Source: Galeopsis tetrahit (taxonomy: Eukaryota; Streptophyta; Magnoliopsida; Lamiales; Lamiaceae). Taken from it: DNA of 64,000 nt. The stretch is from the NCBI GenBank assembly GCA_963675135.1, contig OY776128.1, positions 77,568,670-77,632,669 of the forward strand, given 5' to 3'. A program made the position numbers and the translations under genes. The notes under the pieces were generated by a model that worked only from the letters and a program-made list of their open reading frames with translations, made no database searches and had not been told where the DNA came from. Below, in pieces: positions 1 to 10,946 of this stretch; positions within the stretch are counted from its first letter, which is position 1; every line of letters starts with the position of its first letter.

Positions 1-189
1 CTCACAATAATATTATTCAAACATGGGACAATTTTGATCACACTTTTTTCAGTGGGTCTCTATTTCTATTTGCATGCATAACTGAATAACAGAATTAAGA
101 AACGAATCTCTTTCCCTACCCATTATATTAACAAAACCTCATAAAACCCCATAACAAAATCTCAAAAGCCACACACTTTTCTCAAAATT
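1..189 (+). promoter_or_regulatory. Upstream region and 5' leader of the GH17 gene
   Basis: AT-rich sequence directly before the glucanase start codon, ending in an A- and C-rich leader typical of plant 5' UTRs. The window starts here, so only the proximal promoter is present. I see no strong cis-element. Confidence 0.4.
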
Positions 190-1762
190 ATGGCTTTAAT
201 TCATGCAAGTTACAGTGGGTTGATTTCAGTTTTTGTGATTATGATGTGTTTAACAACGATGGGCTCCGGCAGCATCAGAATGAATTGGGGCACAATGGCA
301 ACGCACCAATTACCGGCCCACAGCGTGGTCGATGCGCTGAAAGACAACGGTTTTCAAAAGGTGAAGTTGTTCGATGCGAATGAGGTCATTTTAGACGCAT
401 TATCTGGAACTGATATCGAGGTCATGATTGCCGTCCCTAATTACATGCTCGAGGAGATGAGCCTCGACTCGTACGCCGCGGTGTCGTGGGTCGAGGCCAA
501 TCTAACTGCTTATGCTTATCCTGGCGGTGTCAACATCAAGTATGTTTTCCTCTGTTTTTACTCTGTTTTTACTCTGTTTTACTCTGTTTTTACTCTGTTT
601 TTTATATTGAAGTTTTTTTTACCGTTGTTAAAGGTATGTTGCGGTAGGTAATGAACCCTTTCTGAAGACATATAACAATACTTACTTACAACACACACTC
701 CCAGCATTGAAGAACATTCAAGAAGCCATCAACAAAGCCGGATTAGGTTCGCAAATCAAAGCGACTGTCCCGTTCAACGCCGACATTTACAACTCCCCCG
801 AATCGAACCCGGTCCCGTCTGCGGGCGATTTCCGCCCCGAAATCCGAGATCTAACGGTCCAAATCATCCAATACTTGTACTCGAATGACGCTCCCTTTGT
901 GGTCAACATTTACCCTTTCTTAAGCCTCTATGGGAACATCTACTTCCCACTCGATTTTGCCTTCTTCGACGGGCCAACAACCAAGCCCGTCAGAGATGGG
1001 ACCCGCGTCTACACAAACGTGTTTGACGCGAATCTGGATACCCTGCTTTGGTCGCTGATCAAAGCAGGGTACCCGGATATGAAAATCATGGTGGGTGAGG
1101 TGGGGTGGCCCACAGATGGGGATAAAAATGCTAATAGCCAAAATGCAAAAAGGTTTAACCAAGGGCTTATAAAGCATGCTTTGAGTGGTGAAGGGACTCC
1201 CCTAAGAAAAGGCAAAATTGATGTTTATTTATTTAGTCTAATTGATGAAGATGCTAAGAGCATTGATCCTGGTAACTTTGAGAGGCATTGGGGGGTGTTA
1301 GAGTTCGACGGGAAGCCAAAATACGAGCTTGATTTATCGGGGTTAGAGCAGAATAGAGGGCTCGTGGCGGTACAAGGGGTGAGGTACATGGTAAGAAGGT
1401 GGTGTATTTTGAACCCTCATGTTAAGGAATTGGATCAAGAATTGCCTAAGAATGTGGATTATGCTTGTAGCTTGTCGGATTGCACGTCGTTAGGGTACGG
1501 ATCGTCGTGCAATCATTTGGGGGTACGAGGGAACGCCTCGTACGCTTTTAATATGTATTATCAGTTGAAGGATCAGAATGATTGGGATTGTGATTTTTAT
1601 GGAATGGCTATGATCACAGAGGAAGATCCTTCGGACAATAAGTGTAGGTTTCCAATTATGATTGCTTATGGTAATCCTATACTGATGTTGCACAAGAAAT
1701 TGGTGAATATTTTGGTGGTTGTTCTTGAGGGATGTATAGTGTTTTTGCTTCTTGTGTGTTAG
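190..1762 (+). CDS. Glucan endo-1,3-beta-glucosidase, GH17 with C-terminal X8 (CBM43) domain
   Basis: Exons 190-539 and 634-1762 join in frame (GT-AG) to give 492 aa. GH17 enzymes hydrolyse 1,3-beta-glucans such as callose in walls and plasmodesmata. Visible features: an N-terminal hydrophobic signal peptide (about residues 1-27); an NWGT motif near the mature start; the acid/base Glu in GNEP (about residue 124), reconstituted across the splice; and the nucleophile Glu in GEVGWP (about residue 272). A Cys-rich X8 domain follows (about residues 360-460, with WCILNP and spaced Cys). The protein ends in a hydrophobic tail, so GPI anchoring to the plasma membrane is likely (inferred). The single intron interrupts the codon just before the conserved YVAVGNEP stretch. 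Length matches the long, X8-containing GH17 class. The family call is strong; the exact paralogue is not assignable. Confidence 0.93.
549..606 (+). repeat. Short tandem repeat inside the GH17 intron
   Basis: The 94-bp intron is largely four to five copies of a 10-11 bp unit (ACTCTGTTTTT). It makes a pyrimidine-rich tract before the acceptor and shows the intron length is set by slippage. Confidence 0.8.
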
Positions 1763-3180
1763 TGATTAATCATGTTTTGTGTTTAGGGTAGAATTGAATT
1801 TTTAATCTTTGGTCTAAGGGCTGTTTTCATTGATGTGTAGATGAAAATGAAATACTTTTTGCACTAAAAGAAAAAATACAGTATTTCATAATATTAATTA
1901 ATAATGATATGTAATTTTAGGTGCAGTTTTTTAATTTTTAACAGCACAATTTTAAATTACTTTAGAATTTTTTTAACAACTTGATGGCATGTTGAGTTAG
2001 CTTTAATAATAATTTATTTTTTATTAATTGATATACAATGTTTATATAAAATTGCATTAAAATACAAGAAGAAATCGTTAATTACATTAAAAGAAAAACA
2101 AATTTATGACAAGAAAAACAAAATTAAAATTAAATAAGGACCGTGCTAAACATTCTAATTCTGGATATCAAGAATTTGATATTGATATAATGTAAAAAAT
2201 ACCTCTGACTAAGGATATTACGATAAAAAAAAAAAAATTAATTCAATTTTAGCTATCCAAATTCCAGAATCCGTGAATAGTTTTTTTTTTTATTATTAAA
2301 TAAATAGTAATAGGAGTATAGTTTTTATGGATGAGATAAAACATAAAGTTGGATTAGGAGAATTACATCTTAACTGGAATTGCACCATATATACCTTTTT
2401 CTGACGATCAAATTTAAAAGTTGGAGGCAAAAAAGGTGAAAGATTAATCTGAGAAAAAGCAAAATTAAAGAAGATTGAACTGAAATGGAAACACGTAGAT
2501 TTAAGCTGGAAAGTATGCATTTTGAGGGCTAATGCAACCAAATCTGATTTAGGATTAACATACATCAAATCATATTTAAAGAATTATTACCATTATTTTA
2601 ATTTGGATTTCGTAATTATCATCCTTTTGTAAAGTCATTTCTTTGAGGTGCAGCAAAGTCGTGAAAAAATCTTGGGTGGTTACATATATAATTATTTTAT
2701 TTTACTTTGTGTGTACTGTATTTATCTTTAATTGTCTAGTAATATATGGTTAGGGCCAACCACGTATTAATATTAATATTAATTATTTCTTTAATATTAT
2801 TTAATTATATGATGACTCAACTTATGATTGCGTTGATTTAAATAATGGTGTAATGTTTAATGAACTTACTTACTCATTCGGTTTGCATTTTTTTTTTAAC
2901 TATTTAATTATTTTTTATTTGTCCTTGTAAAATTGTCTTATGATTAGTGTCTCAGAATAAATAAAGTGTGATATGAATCTCTACGTATACACACATCATA
3001 ACACAAGTTTCGTGTGTTTAATTTAATTTATGTACTATGTTGAATTTATTTTACCTTATTTGTTTTTTTTCCATCTATTCAGGTCCAAGTGTTTTGGTTC
3101 AAGGCTTTAACACAAGTGGTTCATAGTCAACATGTTGCTCTAATTGTTTATATCTTAGGTAGTCTTCCACCCAAGGCTGA
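1763..3180. other. Intergenic AT-rich stretch, no gene seen
   Basis: 3' flank of the GH17 gene and spacer. Only short ORFs and A/T homopolymers are present, and I recognise no coding similarity or structured repeat. Confidence 0.6.
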
Positions 3181-3190
3181 TTGGAGTCGG

Positions 3191-3304
3191 TTATTTCTTC
3201 TTTCTCTCTATATAACCATAGTTAAAGTGTGAAAATGTTGAGTCAATCAATTCCTTCTTCTTTCTCTCTATATAACCATAGTTAAAGTGTGAAAGTGTTG
3301 AGTG
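3191..3304. repeat. 60-bp tandem duplication
   Basis: Two adjacent 60-bp units, differing at a few positions, share the core CTCTATATAACCATAGTTAA. A short ORF crossing both units on the minus strand repeats its own peptide and is a by-product of the duplication. Confidence 0.85.
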
Positions 3305-3540
3305 TGGAGTGCTAGGAGACGTAACTTGGTCTTCCTCTCTACCTATCCCAATCGATCCGTGCCTGAGCCGATGTCTGTCATATCTCACAGACACGACGAA
3401 TAGACTCAACACTTATTATGTTTGTAGATTATAAAGTCGGATGTATCCTTGATTAAATCAAAATGCTTCATTTAAATTTTCTAAATTACACTGATATTTC
3501 TCTCATTCTCTCTCTTTTCCAATCTATCTACCTATATTTT

Positions 3541-3586
3541 AGTTCGAGTATGGACCCTGTTTTAGTTCGAGTATGGACCCTGTTTG
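3541..3586. repeat. 23-bp tandem duplication
   Basis: Two perfect adjacent copies of a 23-bp unit containing AGTTCGAGTATGGACCC. Confidence 0.85.
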
Positions 3587-3763
3587 CTATAATATATCAA
3601 CCCAAAGTACATTATTTTATTGTTTAATATGAGTATATTTTTTTAAGCTAAAATGGTTGAAAATGGTGTAGAGTTATGAATGTGTTTTAGTGTTTATATT
3701 TTAGTTGTCTTGAATTTCGAATTAACTCGTTTTTAGCTTGGTGGTAAATGTCTTTTATGCAAA

Positions 3764-3797
<34 letters not shown>

Positions 3798-3939
3798 TAT
3801 AGGGTTTAAATTACTATTGAAATTCATGTGATACGAATTCAAATGTAAACAACTGTGTATTTGTATGTGTTGTTTGGGGAAGTTGTGTAAAGACATTTGA
3901 GACTATATTGGGGTATTACTAGGTTTTGAAACTGGTTGA

Positions 3940-4051
3940 TTTTTTTTTTTTTGATTACAAGTTAAATACCCATCCCTTTTCCCCTCCCCATGACTCGAAC
4001 CCAGGACCTAAGGCCTAGGTAGTGGTGCTCTAACCACTTGAGCTATCCCAC
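3940..4051 (-). mobile_element. tRNA-derived SINE, minus strand
   Basis: Read on the minus strand, it begins with a tRNA-like head. There is a box A (TAGCTCAAGTGGTTAGAGC) and a box B (GGTTCGAGTC) at normal spacing, then a GGGGAGGGGAAAAGGG body and a poly-A tail (poly-T at 3941-3952 on the plus strand). The length of about 110 bp and A-tail fit a short plant SINE. The body diverges from a mature tRNA after box B, so it is not a functional tRNA gene. Confidence 0.8.
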
Positions 4052-4365
4052 TTTGTCGAGCTTGATGATATTGATGTAATTTTGTGAATTTTACAAATAT
4101 GGAAAACAGTGTTTGTTTTGGGATTCAATTCATCTCAATTTAAATACAAATTCAAATATTAATTCATCGTATAATACACTTATACACTTATTTTTATAAA
4201 AATAAATCATTATTTTCCTTTTCAATTACTTATTCTCTCTTTTATTATTTTTCTACCCACTTATTCTCACTCTTATTTTTACAATATGTATATATAATAT
4301 TTATATGTATAAATATATTTAATAGTATTAATTAGATAATTACTGGAGTAATAATTAGTACATTA

Positions 4366-5012
4366 GAGGGGGTGTATTCAATTGGAATTCTATTGGATTT
4401 TTTTTGTACTTTAAAAAGTATGCGGATTTATAAAATTTATAAAGTTCATGTAGAGTTTGACTGGCTTTTTTAATTAATTTATATGAATTTTCATAAATTT
4501 GACAGGATTGTGGAATATACTTTTTTTTATTAATTTATATAGATTTTCATAAACTCCGGCTTAAAACTATTGATGTGAAAAGTTTTTTTAATATATATAA
4601 TATTACCAATGAAATATATATACACTATAAAGTTTAGATATTAATTCGGGACGGAACGGATACCTGCGGGTCGGACATAAGACTCAGACCCATTCTCAAT
4701 ACGGGGCGGATTCGACCTAATCCAAAGCTCGCGGGATGGGGCGGGTACCCGCGGGTCGGGTCAATATTGCCATCCCTACTTCTGACCTTTCGTTTTCGGA
4801 ATTCTCTAAGAGAATCCGTTGAAATTTCTGGTTTTTATAAGAGATTTTGGATAGTGAAATTTATTTATATTTTTGGAGGAGAATCCAACAAAATCCATAG
4901 AGACGGTTGAATACCTAAAGATTTTTAAAGACTTTTTAAAATTCGAATTGAATACTCTCAAACATTTAAAGTACAAAAAAATCTTACACAATATACAACT
5001 AATACACTCCCT
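4366..5012. mobile_element. Dispersed TIR repeat, copy A
   Basis: A 0.65-kb element whose ends are inverted copies of GGGGTGTATT (5' at about 4368, 3' complement at about 5001-5012). A second copy lies at 43404-44217. The arms are AT-rich; the centre (about 4645-4785) is a GC-rich block with repeated CGGGTCGG motifs. No transposase is visible, so it is a non-autonomous element of unassigned superfamily. Confidence 0.7.
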
Positions 5013-6380
5013 AAATACAAATAATAACAAATTAATATAAATATATGTAAGTATATTAAATATTAAATACAGATATTTATATTATAAACAAAAGGGGAAT
5101 TGTTATAAGGGTCATTTCACCTATAGAAACTACAAATAAAAACAAACAATTTGAAAGTTAAAAAGAAGGACAAATTGGTTGGTAGATGTACCATTCTACC
5201 CTTAGTTTATAAATAAATTCGAAATTGACCTATTCAATTAATATAAATTATATTATTCAAATCAGTATTTGATATATGGAAACTTGTCATCGAAAATCTC
5301 GGTAATAAATACATTGTTCTCGAATTTCAAACTTTCTAAAACTGAGTTGGAGTGTTGGAGAAGGTCAATTACACAAATTTCGGAAGCTAGGAAATCGGGG
5401 TTTTCTACAGATATTCGTCTCTGTTTCTTGAAGAATCTTTAGATTTCGTCTGGAAATTTCGGAAGGTATGAACTTGGTGTTTTCTGCACAATCCCGACTC
5501 GGTTTCTTGAAGAAGCGTTTCATTTAATAGGCTGAAGAAAGGTATGTAACTTCTCAATAGAAACTTGGGGTTTTCTGCCCATTTGGGTTTATTTTTGTAG
5601 TTCATTGATCACTACAACAAAATGCATTTCTTGTAACGAATTTATTTGTAACCAACGCTAAAATGGTTACAAAAAGTTGACTTATTTCTAACGAAATTAA
5701 ATTTTCGTTACAAATTGTTATATTTTAAATAACAATAAGTAATTGTCGTTACAAATAAAAAAATTAGTTACGAATAGTAAATGACTTCAAAACATATGTA
5801 AATTAAAGATAATTTTTTTTTATCCTACTTTAATTATCATTAGACGCGCACACATATATTATTAGATGACGACGGTTTCGAAAGTATTTGAAAGACGTCG
5901 TTTCGTTGGCTTAAGGCACATTGGAAGATCAATAGATGGAACACGTTCGATGACTGGTAGAGAGAACCTTCTTTTACTGTGTATTGACTCTGTTTTGCCA
6001 GGTTGAAATATGATTTTAGCTTTTTTCCAAAAAAACAGGCGCGCGCACACACATATATATATATATATATTTATATTTATCTACAATATATATATATTAT
6101 CAATTAAAAAAAATTCAAAAATAGATATAGATTTTTTATTTTCTTTATTCTATTAAAAGATGAAAAATAAAATGTTGTAGGGATATAAATTATTTTATTT
6201 ATAAAAAGATAATTATTAAAATAAAATGTTGTAGCTACCCATAGGCCTTCACGAAGGTGAAACTTTTTATGTGGTCGCATGTTATAATGTGATAATCACA
6301 AATCAGGGTTAAGTTTTTCATAGTCAATCGCATAATTAAAAATAAATGTAAAATTGATATATATATATATATATATATAT

Positions 6381-6522
6381 ATAACTATAAATGAAAATAT
6401 AAAATTAAAAAATATATATACATCTTCTTATTAAATAAAATCACTCTAAATATAACTATAAATGAAAATATAAAATTAAAAAAATATATTCATCTTCTTA
6501 TGAAATAAAATCATACCATATA
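6381..6522. repeat. 71-bp tandem duplication inside the CACTA element
   Basis: Two adjacent copies beginning ATAACTATAAATGAAAATAT, framed by long (TA)n runs at 6358-6382 and 6530-6552. Confidence 0.75.
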
Positions 6523-6780
6523 TTATAAATATATATATATATATATATATACGTGTAAATTATGATCAAATCGAGGAATTAGTTTTCAAATAAAATATTT
6601 ATTAATTTTTTTTAAAATTTTGGAAAATTACGAGTAAACAGTGGCGGTTCTTATCTCCTAAACTTTTTATTATCAAAATTGAAAATTTGGAAGCCCCTCA
6701 CCTTAAGCCGAAAACAAAGAAAAACCCTAGAGAGTTCTCAATTTTAAATATAAAATTCTCTTGGAGATCATAAAAATTCA

Positions 6781-6882
6781 ATGTCTACGCTCAGATTTCA
6801 CCTCCTCGAAAAGAAAAACTCAACACTTTTTGATCTTCTTCTTCCCCAATCTGACTTGATTGACAATCCTTACGCCGCCTAA
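6781..6882 (+). other. Short ORF (33 codons) in a transcript-like internal segment of the CACTA element
   Basis: A 33-codon ATG ORF starting MSTLRFHLLEKK lies after a leader containing AAACCCTAG-type sequence and before a splice-donor-like AGGTAATT with a CT-repeat. This looks like the 5' end of a captured host gene. I do not recognise the peptide; the coding call is weak. Confidence 0.25.
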
Positions 6883-7249
6883 ATCCTTACGCAATTGTGT
6901 TATTTAATAGGTAATTATCTCTCTCTCTCTCCATGTATATATAGGCAGTATATGCGTCTGATGTGTGTTTTGTGTGCGCGGTGTTTCTGGGTTTATATGT
7001 ATATGTATACAAACTGTTGTAGTTCTAAGAAATGCAAGTTTAGCATAAACTGCTGTAGTTCTTAGATTTACAGCGTCGTTTTCATACTCTTTTCCTGCTG
7101 CCCTTTATTTTTAGGCGTTTTACAGTTATTTGAATGAAATACTATACATATATGTATATATATTGTATTATAAAATGAAGGGTATGTGTGTGCGGTATGT
7201 GTGTGTGAGTATATACAGTGTGTGGGTATATAAAATTATATATGTGTGT

Positions 7250-7252
7250 GTA

Positions 7253-7297
<45 letters not shown>

Positions 7298-7500
7298 ATA
7301 CTGTACAGTACTACTGAAGTCGCGTTATTTATATATATATATGATGTGTGTGAGTGGATATTATATACTCATATATAATATAAATATATATGTACATATA
7401 TATACGTGTGGATATCATATATGTGATGTATGTGCGTTTTATATATATGTGTGTGGGGATATATTATATATACATATATATTGTACGATGAATATCATAT
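7250..7500. repeat. TA/TG-rich microsatellite tract
   Basis: Long (TA)n and TATATG-type low-complexity sequence in the middle of the CACTA element, including a (TA)n run at about 7258-7292. The ORF crossing it is a low-complexity artefact. Confidence 0.85.
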
Positions 7501-8280
7501 AATATATATGATTTTTTATGGTTGATATTTGTTGATTAATTTATAAAATGTGTGGTTGAAGTTGATTCTTGTACTTATTATTTATTTATTTTATAAATTT
7601 TATGAGTCTTTAAATAATGAGATGTGATTAAATTTACATGTATTGAACTTTTGTGTTAATGCGTAGCCGAAACATGCCACCACAAGGAACATCACTACGT
7701 CGCCTTACCACAAGGTGTCGAAGCAGTAGTAGAATAAACCAACAACCAACTGAACACTTTTACTATTTTTCACTTTTCCCTTTATATGTCTTATTTAGGC
7801 TAACTTTTATTGTTGTGTTTTTTGTAGGACCATGAAATTTCACTTTGATCGAAGACAAGAAGACTAAGCAGGACTTCGATCTAGCATATGATTTTTCATG
7901 CAAGTTATTAGATACATTGAAATGTCTAAATACATTTCTGTACATTTCTGTATAATTGTTTAGAGCGTTTTTAGGCATATTTTATTTTTGAATTTACTTC
8001 AAATGACATTGATATTTTTTTCATAGTATGTTGACAATGTACGTTGATTCAGTCCATTTATAGAATTACTATCTTTTTTGAAATAAAATTATTGCATTAT
8101 GAGCCTACGTTTTTTAAGATTTTTCAAATCATTGTATAATATAATTTGTATATAAATTGTGTGAGTTATTTTTAGTAATTATTTATTCTTGAAATGAAAT
8201 GAGCTGGTAAATGATACAAAATATTAGTAATAAATCATTATTTAGTACAAAATATATGATTTTGTATGACAACTTATTTG

Positions 8281-8496
8281 TAACGAAATTGAACTTTTGA
8301 ATAAAATCTACAACTATTTGTAACTAAACTTTTGTTACCACTACTACGATTTTTGTAACCAAACAAGGTGTCGTTACAATTGTATTGGTAACGAAATTGA
8401 ACTTTTGAATAAAATCTACAACTATTTGTAACTAAACTTTTGTTACCACTACTACGATTTTTGTAACCAAACAAGGTGTCGTTACAATTGTATTGG
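8281..8496. repeat. Two 108-bp subterminal tandem units of the CACTA element
   Basis: Copies start at 8281 and 8389 and a third begins at 8497 before diverging. Each contains several TTGTAAC or GTTACNA motifs, so the duplication multiplies the subterminal repeats near the 3' end. Confidence 0.9.
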
Positions 8497-9021
8497 TAAC
8501 GAAATTGATTTTTTTTGTTACAAGAACTTTTTGCAACGAGCTTTACAAGACCAACTTTTGTAACAAAATGTTTTGTTACAAAAGATTTTTGTAACCAAAA
8601 AATGAGTTTTAGTAACCAATTTTTTCGTTACGAAAAGTGCATTTTGTTGTAGTGGATGATCGTTTATATTTGTTTTGGATCAGAAAGTTTTAAAGTTGCA
8701 CTCACACTCTGTTTCTCGAAGTCGAAAAATTTAGGGTAAAATTGCACTCTGTTTTTCGCTTTTGAAATTTATTTGCATGTTTGATTGATGCTTATTTATA
8801 AGCACTTCCAAACTTTCTAATTATTACTAAGATCGACACAGTAGATTGCGATTTATTCTTAATATACTTATATTCTATAGTAATAGTACAGATTCTGCTT
8901 TAGGAAGCTTGATTGGGATTGGTAATTGAACTGTAATGATGAAAAATAAAATGCATGTCAAGTTCTTGAGCAAAAAAAAAAAAATGAAATTTGAGATCAA
9001 CTGAGTTTTAATGTAATGCAG

Positions 9022-10946
9022 ATGCCAAGGGTGAAGAGAAGTGGAATTCACATCAATGACGATGGTGAGAGTGGAGGTAGCAGAAAAAGGATGAAGAAAG
9101 GTGAAAAAAAAAGGGCCAGAAAGACAAAGATAGGTATACATATTTCGTCTACTAGTTATGCATTTATATAAAGTAGACATACTGTATCTTAAAAATTAAC
9201 AAGTGGTCTTGTTTTTTGTATGTGAAGCATTTACCGATGCAAAAACAGCTAAAGATGCAAAGAAAAAAGGTTGGGTTGTTATTTTTTTGGAGTTTATAAC
9301 AGAATATTAATTGGGGTCACATTAATTAGCATATATGGAATGCCTCTTATAGTATACTTTTGAATGCAGGAAAAAAAAATTTGGTTACGTAATAATGTCC
9401 TTTGACTCAGGTGATTTTGCGATTATATTAATTCTATGTAACAGAGAATAGAACCAACTAGTTATATAATTTTGTTTACTTCTATTGGCAGATTTCGAAA
9501 GTGATGAGGAGGTTGTTGCTGATAGTGATGATGAATCCAAAAGTGATGATGAATCCAAATCTGAGTCGGAAGGTATAGGATAAATATGTGGTTACTCACA
9601 TATTGTTGATGTCTATGTATAGTGATTGGAGGTTTTTGCATAATTTCATTGTTTTAATGAAATCTTAAACTGTTTCTGAAGATTACGACAGTGAGGAGGA
9701 AGTGCGAATCGAGGAACAGATAAAAAAAAGATCAAAACGTTCGGGAAGTAAAAAATCGGGTATGATATTTTATAGTTTTACTTTCATTATGATATTGAAT
9801 TTTTGGTTGAAATAAGATTTAGATGTCATTCTAAATATGTTTTAATTTTTCTTTGTTAGACGATGAGGATGTTAAAAATAGTCAGAACTACTGTAGATCG
9901 AATATGCTTACTTGTTTCAAGGACTTAAGGAGGAGTTTAATAGGGAAAGAGATTTTTTTACGATGGAAAGGGGAGTCAAGAATCAAATGATTGGTGATCT
10001 CGAGCATGAAATCGAGCTATTGAAAAGACAGCAAAGCATGAAACGTCTGTCATCTCCAACCTGTTTATTCGAAGATGAGCAACTTGTTGCAGAAGTAGAA
10101 CAGATAGAGAAGAATTTGAATATTGAATCGTCCGGTAGCAAATGTCATGCATCAGGTGCTCAGCAAGAGGTTGAAGTACGAAATCCAGTTGAGACTACGC
10201 CGTGTCAAGTTGTTAAAGGGAAAAAGAAGAGTAAGGAATTAGTAGATCCTAGTTCTGTGGTAATACGTGTGAAAACCAGAACTGAGACACACGGAAGAAA
10301 ACCAGTGCAGCTATCACCTCAGGTCCTGACACAAGAACTGCATTTGGTTCACGAGATTAGTGACGAGGAACGTGAGGAGGATTTGGTTGGCAAAAGAAAT
10401 TTGAAAGAGAACAAAGTAGTGAAGAATCCATTTGATAACAGTTTGGATACAGTTAAGAATGCCCCATTTGAGTTGAAAGATCAAATTTATAAAGAACTCG
10501 TAGAATATGGTTCAAAGTAAGTAACACCTTAAATATATTTAACACATCTTCTACACATAGTCAATACATAAATTGCATTTTCCACCTTATATTGATTATA
10601 CATTGTTTTTATAAAGATGAATGATATTTGTTCATTGAATAATATTTGTTTGTTGTTTGTTTAATGATGCAGTCATTCTGTATACGTTGGAAATCGGCCC
10701 CTAACTAATGTCACGGTTCAAATGCTTATTAATTTGTTAAACAACAAAACTGTGGATGATCAGGTAATTATTAGTTGGATTATTTATAAGTTTGTATGTT
10801 AATTAATAATGTAAAATTTTTAATCTAATTGTACGGAATACAATATTATTTAGGTGATTGATGCATGGTCGGACATGGTACAATCGGCACTAAGCCAGCA
10901 TTGTCCTACAGCTAAACGTGTCACGATATTCACTTCTTCTTGTTGG
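9022..10946 (+). pseudogene. MULE-borne gene with truncated Ulp1-like (C48 peptidase) end
   Basis: Candidate exons: 9022-9133, 9228-9269, 9492-9572, 9682-9759, a segment starting at 9860 or 9897 and running to 10516, then 10673-10763 and 10854-10946. The first four join in phase and encode a Lys-rich then acidic, nuclear-looking N-terminus (runs of SDDESKSDDES type). The fifth is a 200-residue open frame, mostly helical and charged. The join into this frame is not in phase from the preceding exon, suggesting a frameshift or an unusual splice. The last two exons read LTNVTVQMLINLL and VIDAWSDMV...IFTSSCW, resembling the N-terminal lobe of Ulp1/SUMO-protease domains (where LNDEVI and FF-type motifs lie). 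The His-Asp-Cys catalytic part is absent; only AT-rich DNA follows. Family identification is moderate. Confidence 0.5.

Larger units (their letters stand above)
5610..8654. mobile_element. Non-autonomous CACTA (En/Spm-type) element
   Basis: The element starts CACTACAACAAAATGCA and ends with the exact inverted complement (17-bp perfect TIR, similarity continuing to about 30 bp). It is flanked by a 3-bp target-site duplication GAT (5607-5609 and 8655-8657), as expected for CACTA transposons. The subterminal regions carry many short GTTACNAA/TTGTAAC motifs in both orientations, the usual transposase-binding architecture. No transposase ORF is present in 3,045 bp. The intact TIR and TSD indicate a fairly recent insertion. 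Confidence 0.95.

Noticed and set aside
3950..4051. Functional tRNA gene on the minus strand
   Set aside because: Box A and box B are present, but the anticodon arm and acceptor stem do not fold and a poly-A tail follows; a SINE explains it better.
7130..7378. 82-codon Tyr/Ile-rich ORF
   Set aside because: Translation of (TA)n and TG-rich microsatellite inside the CACTA element.
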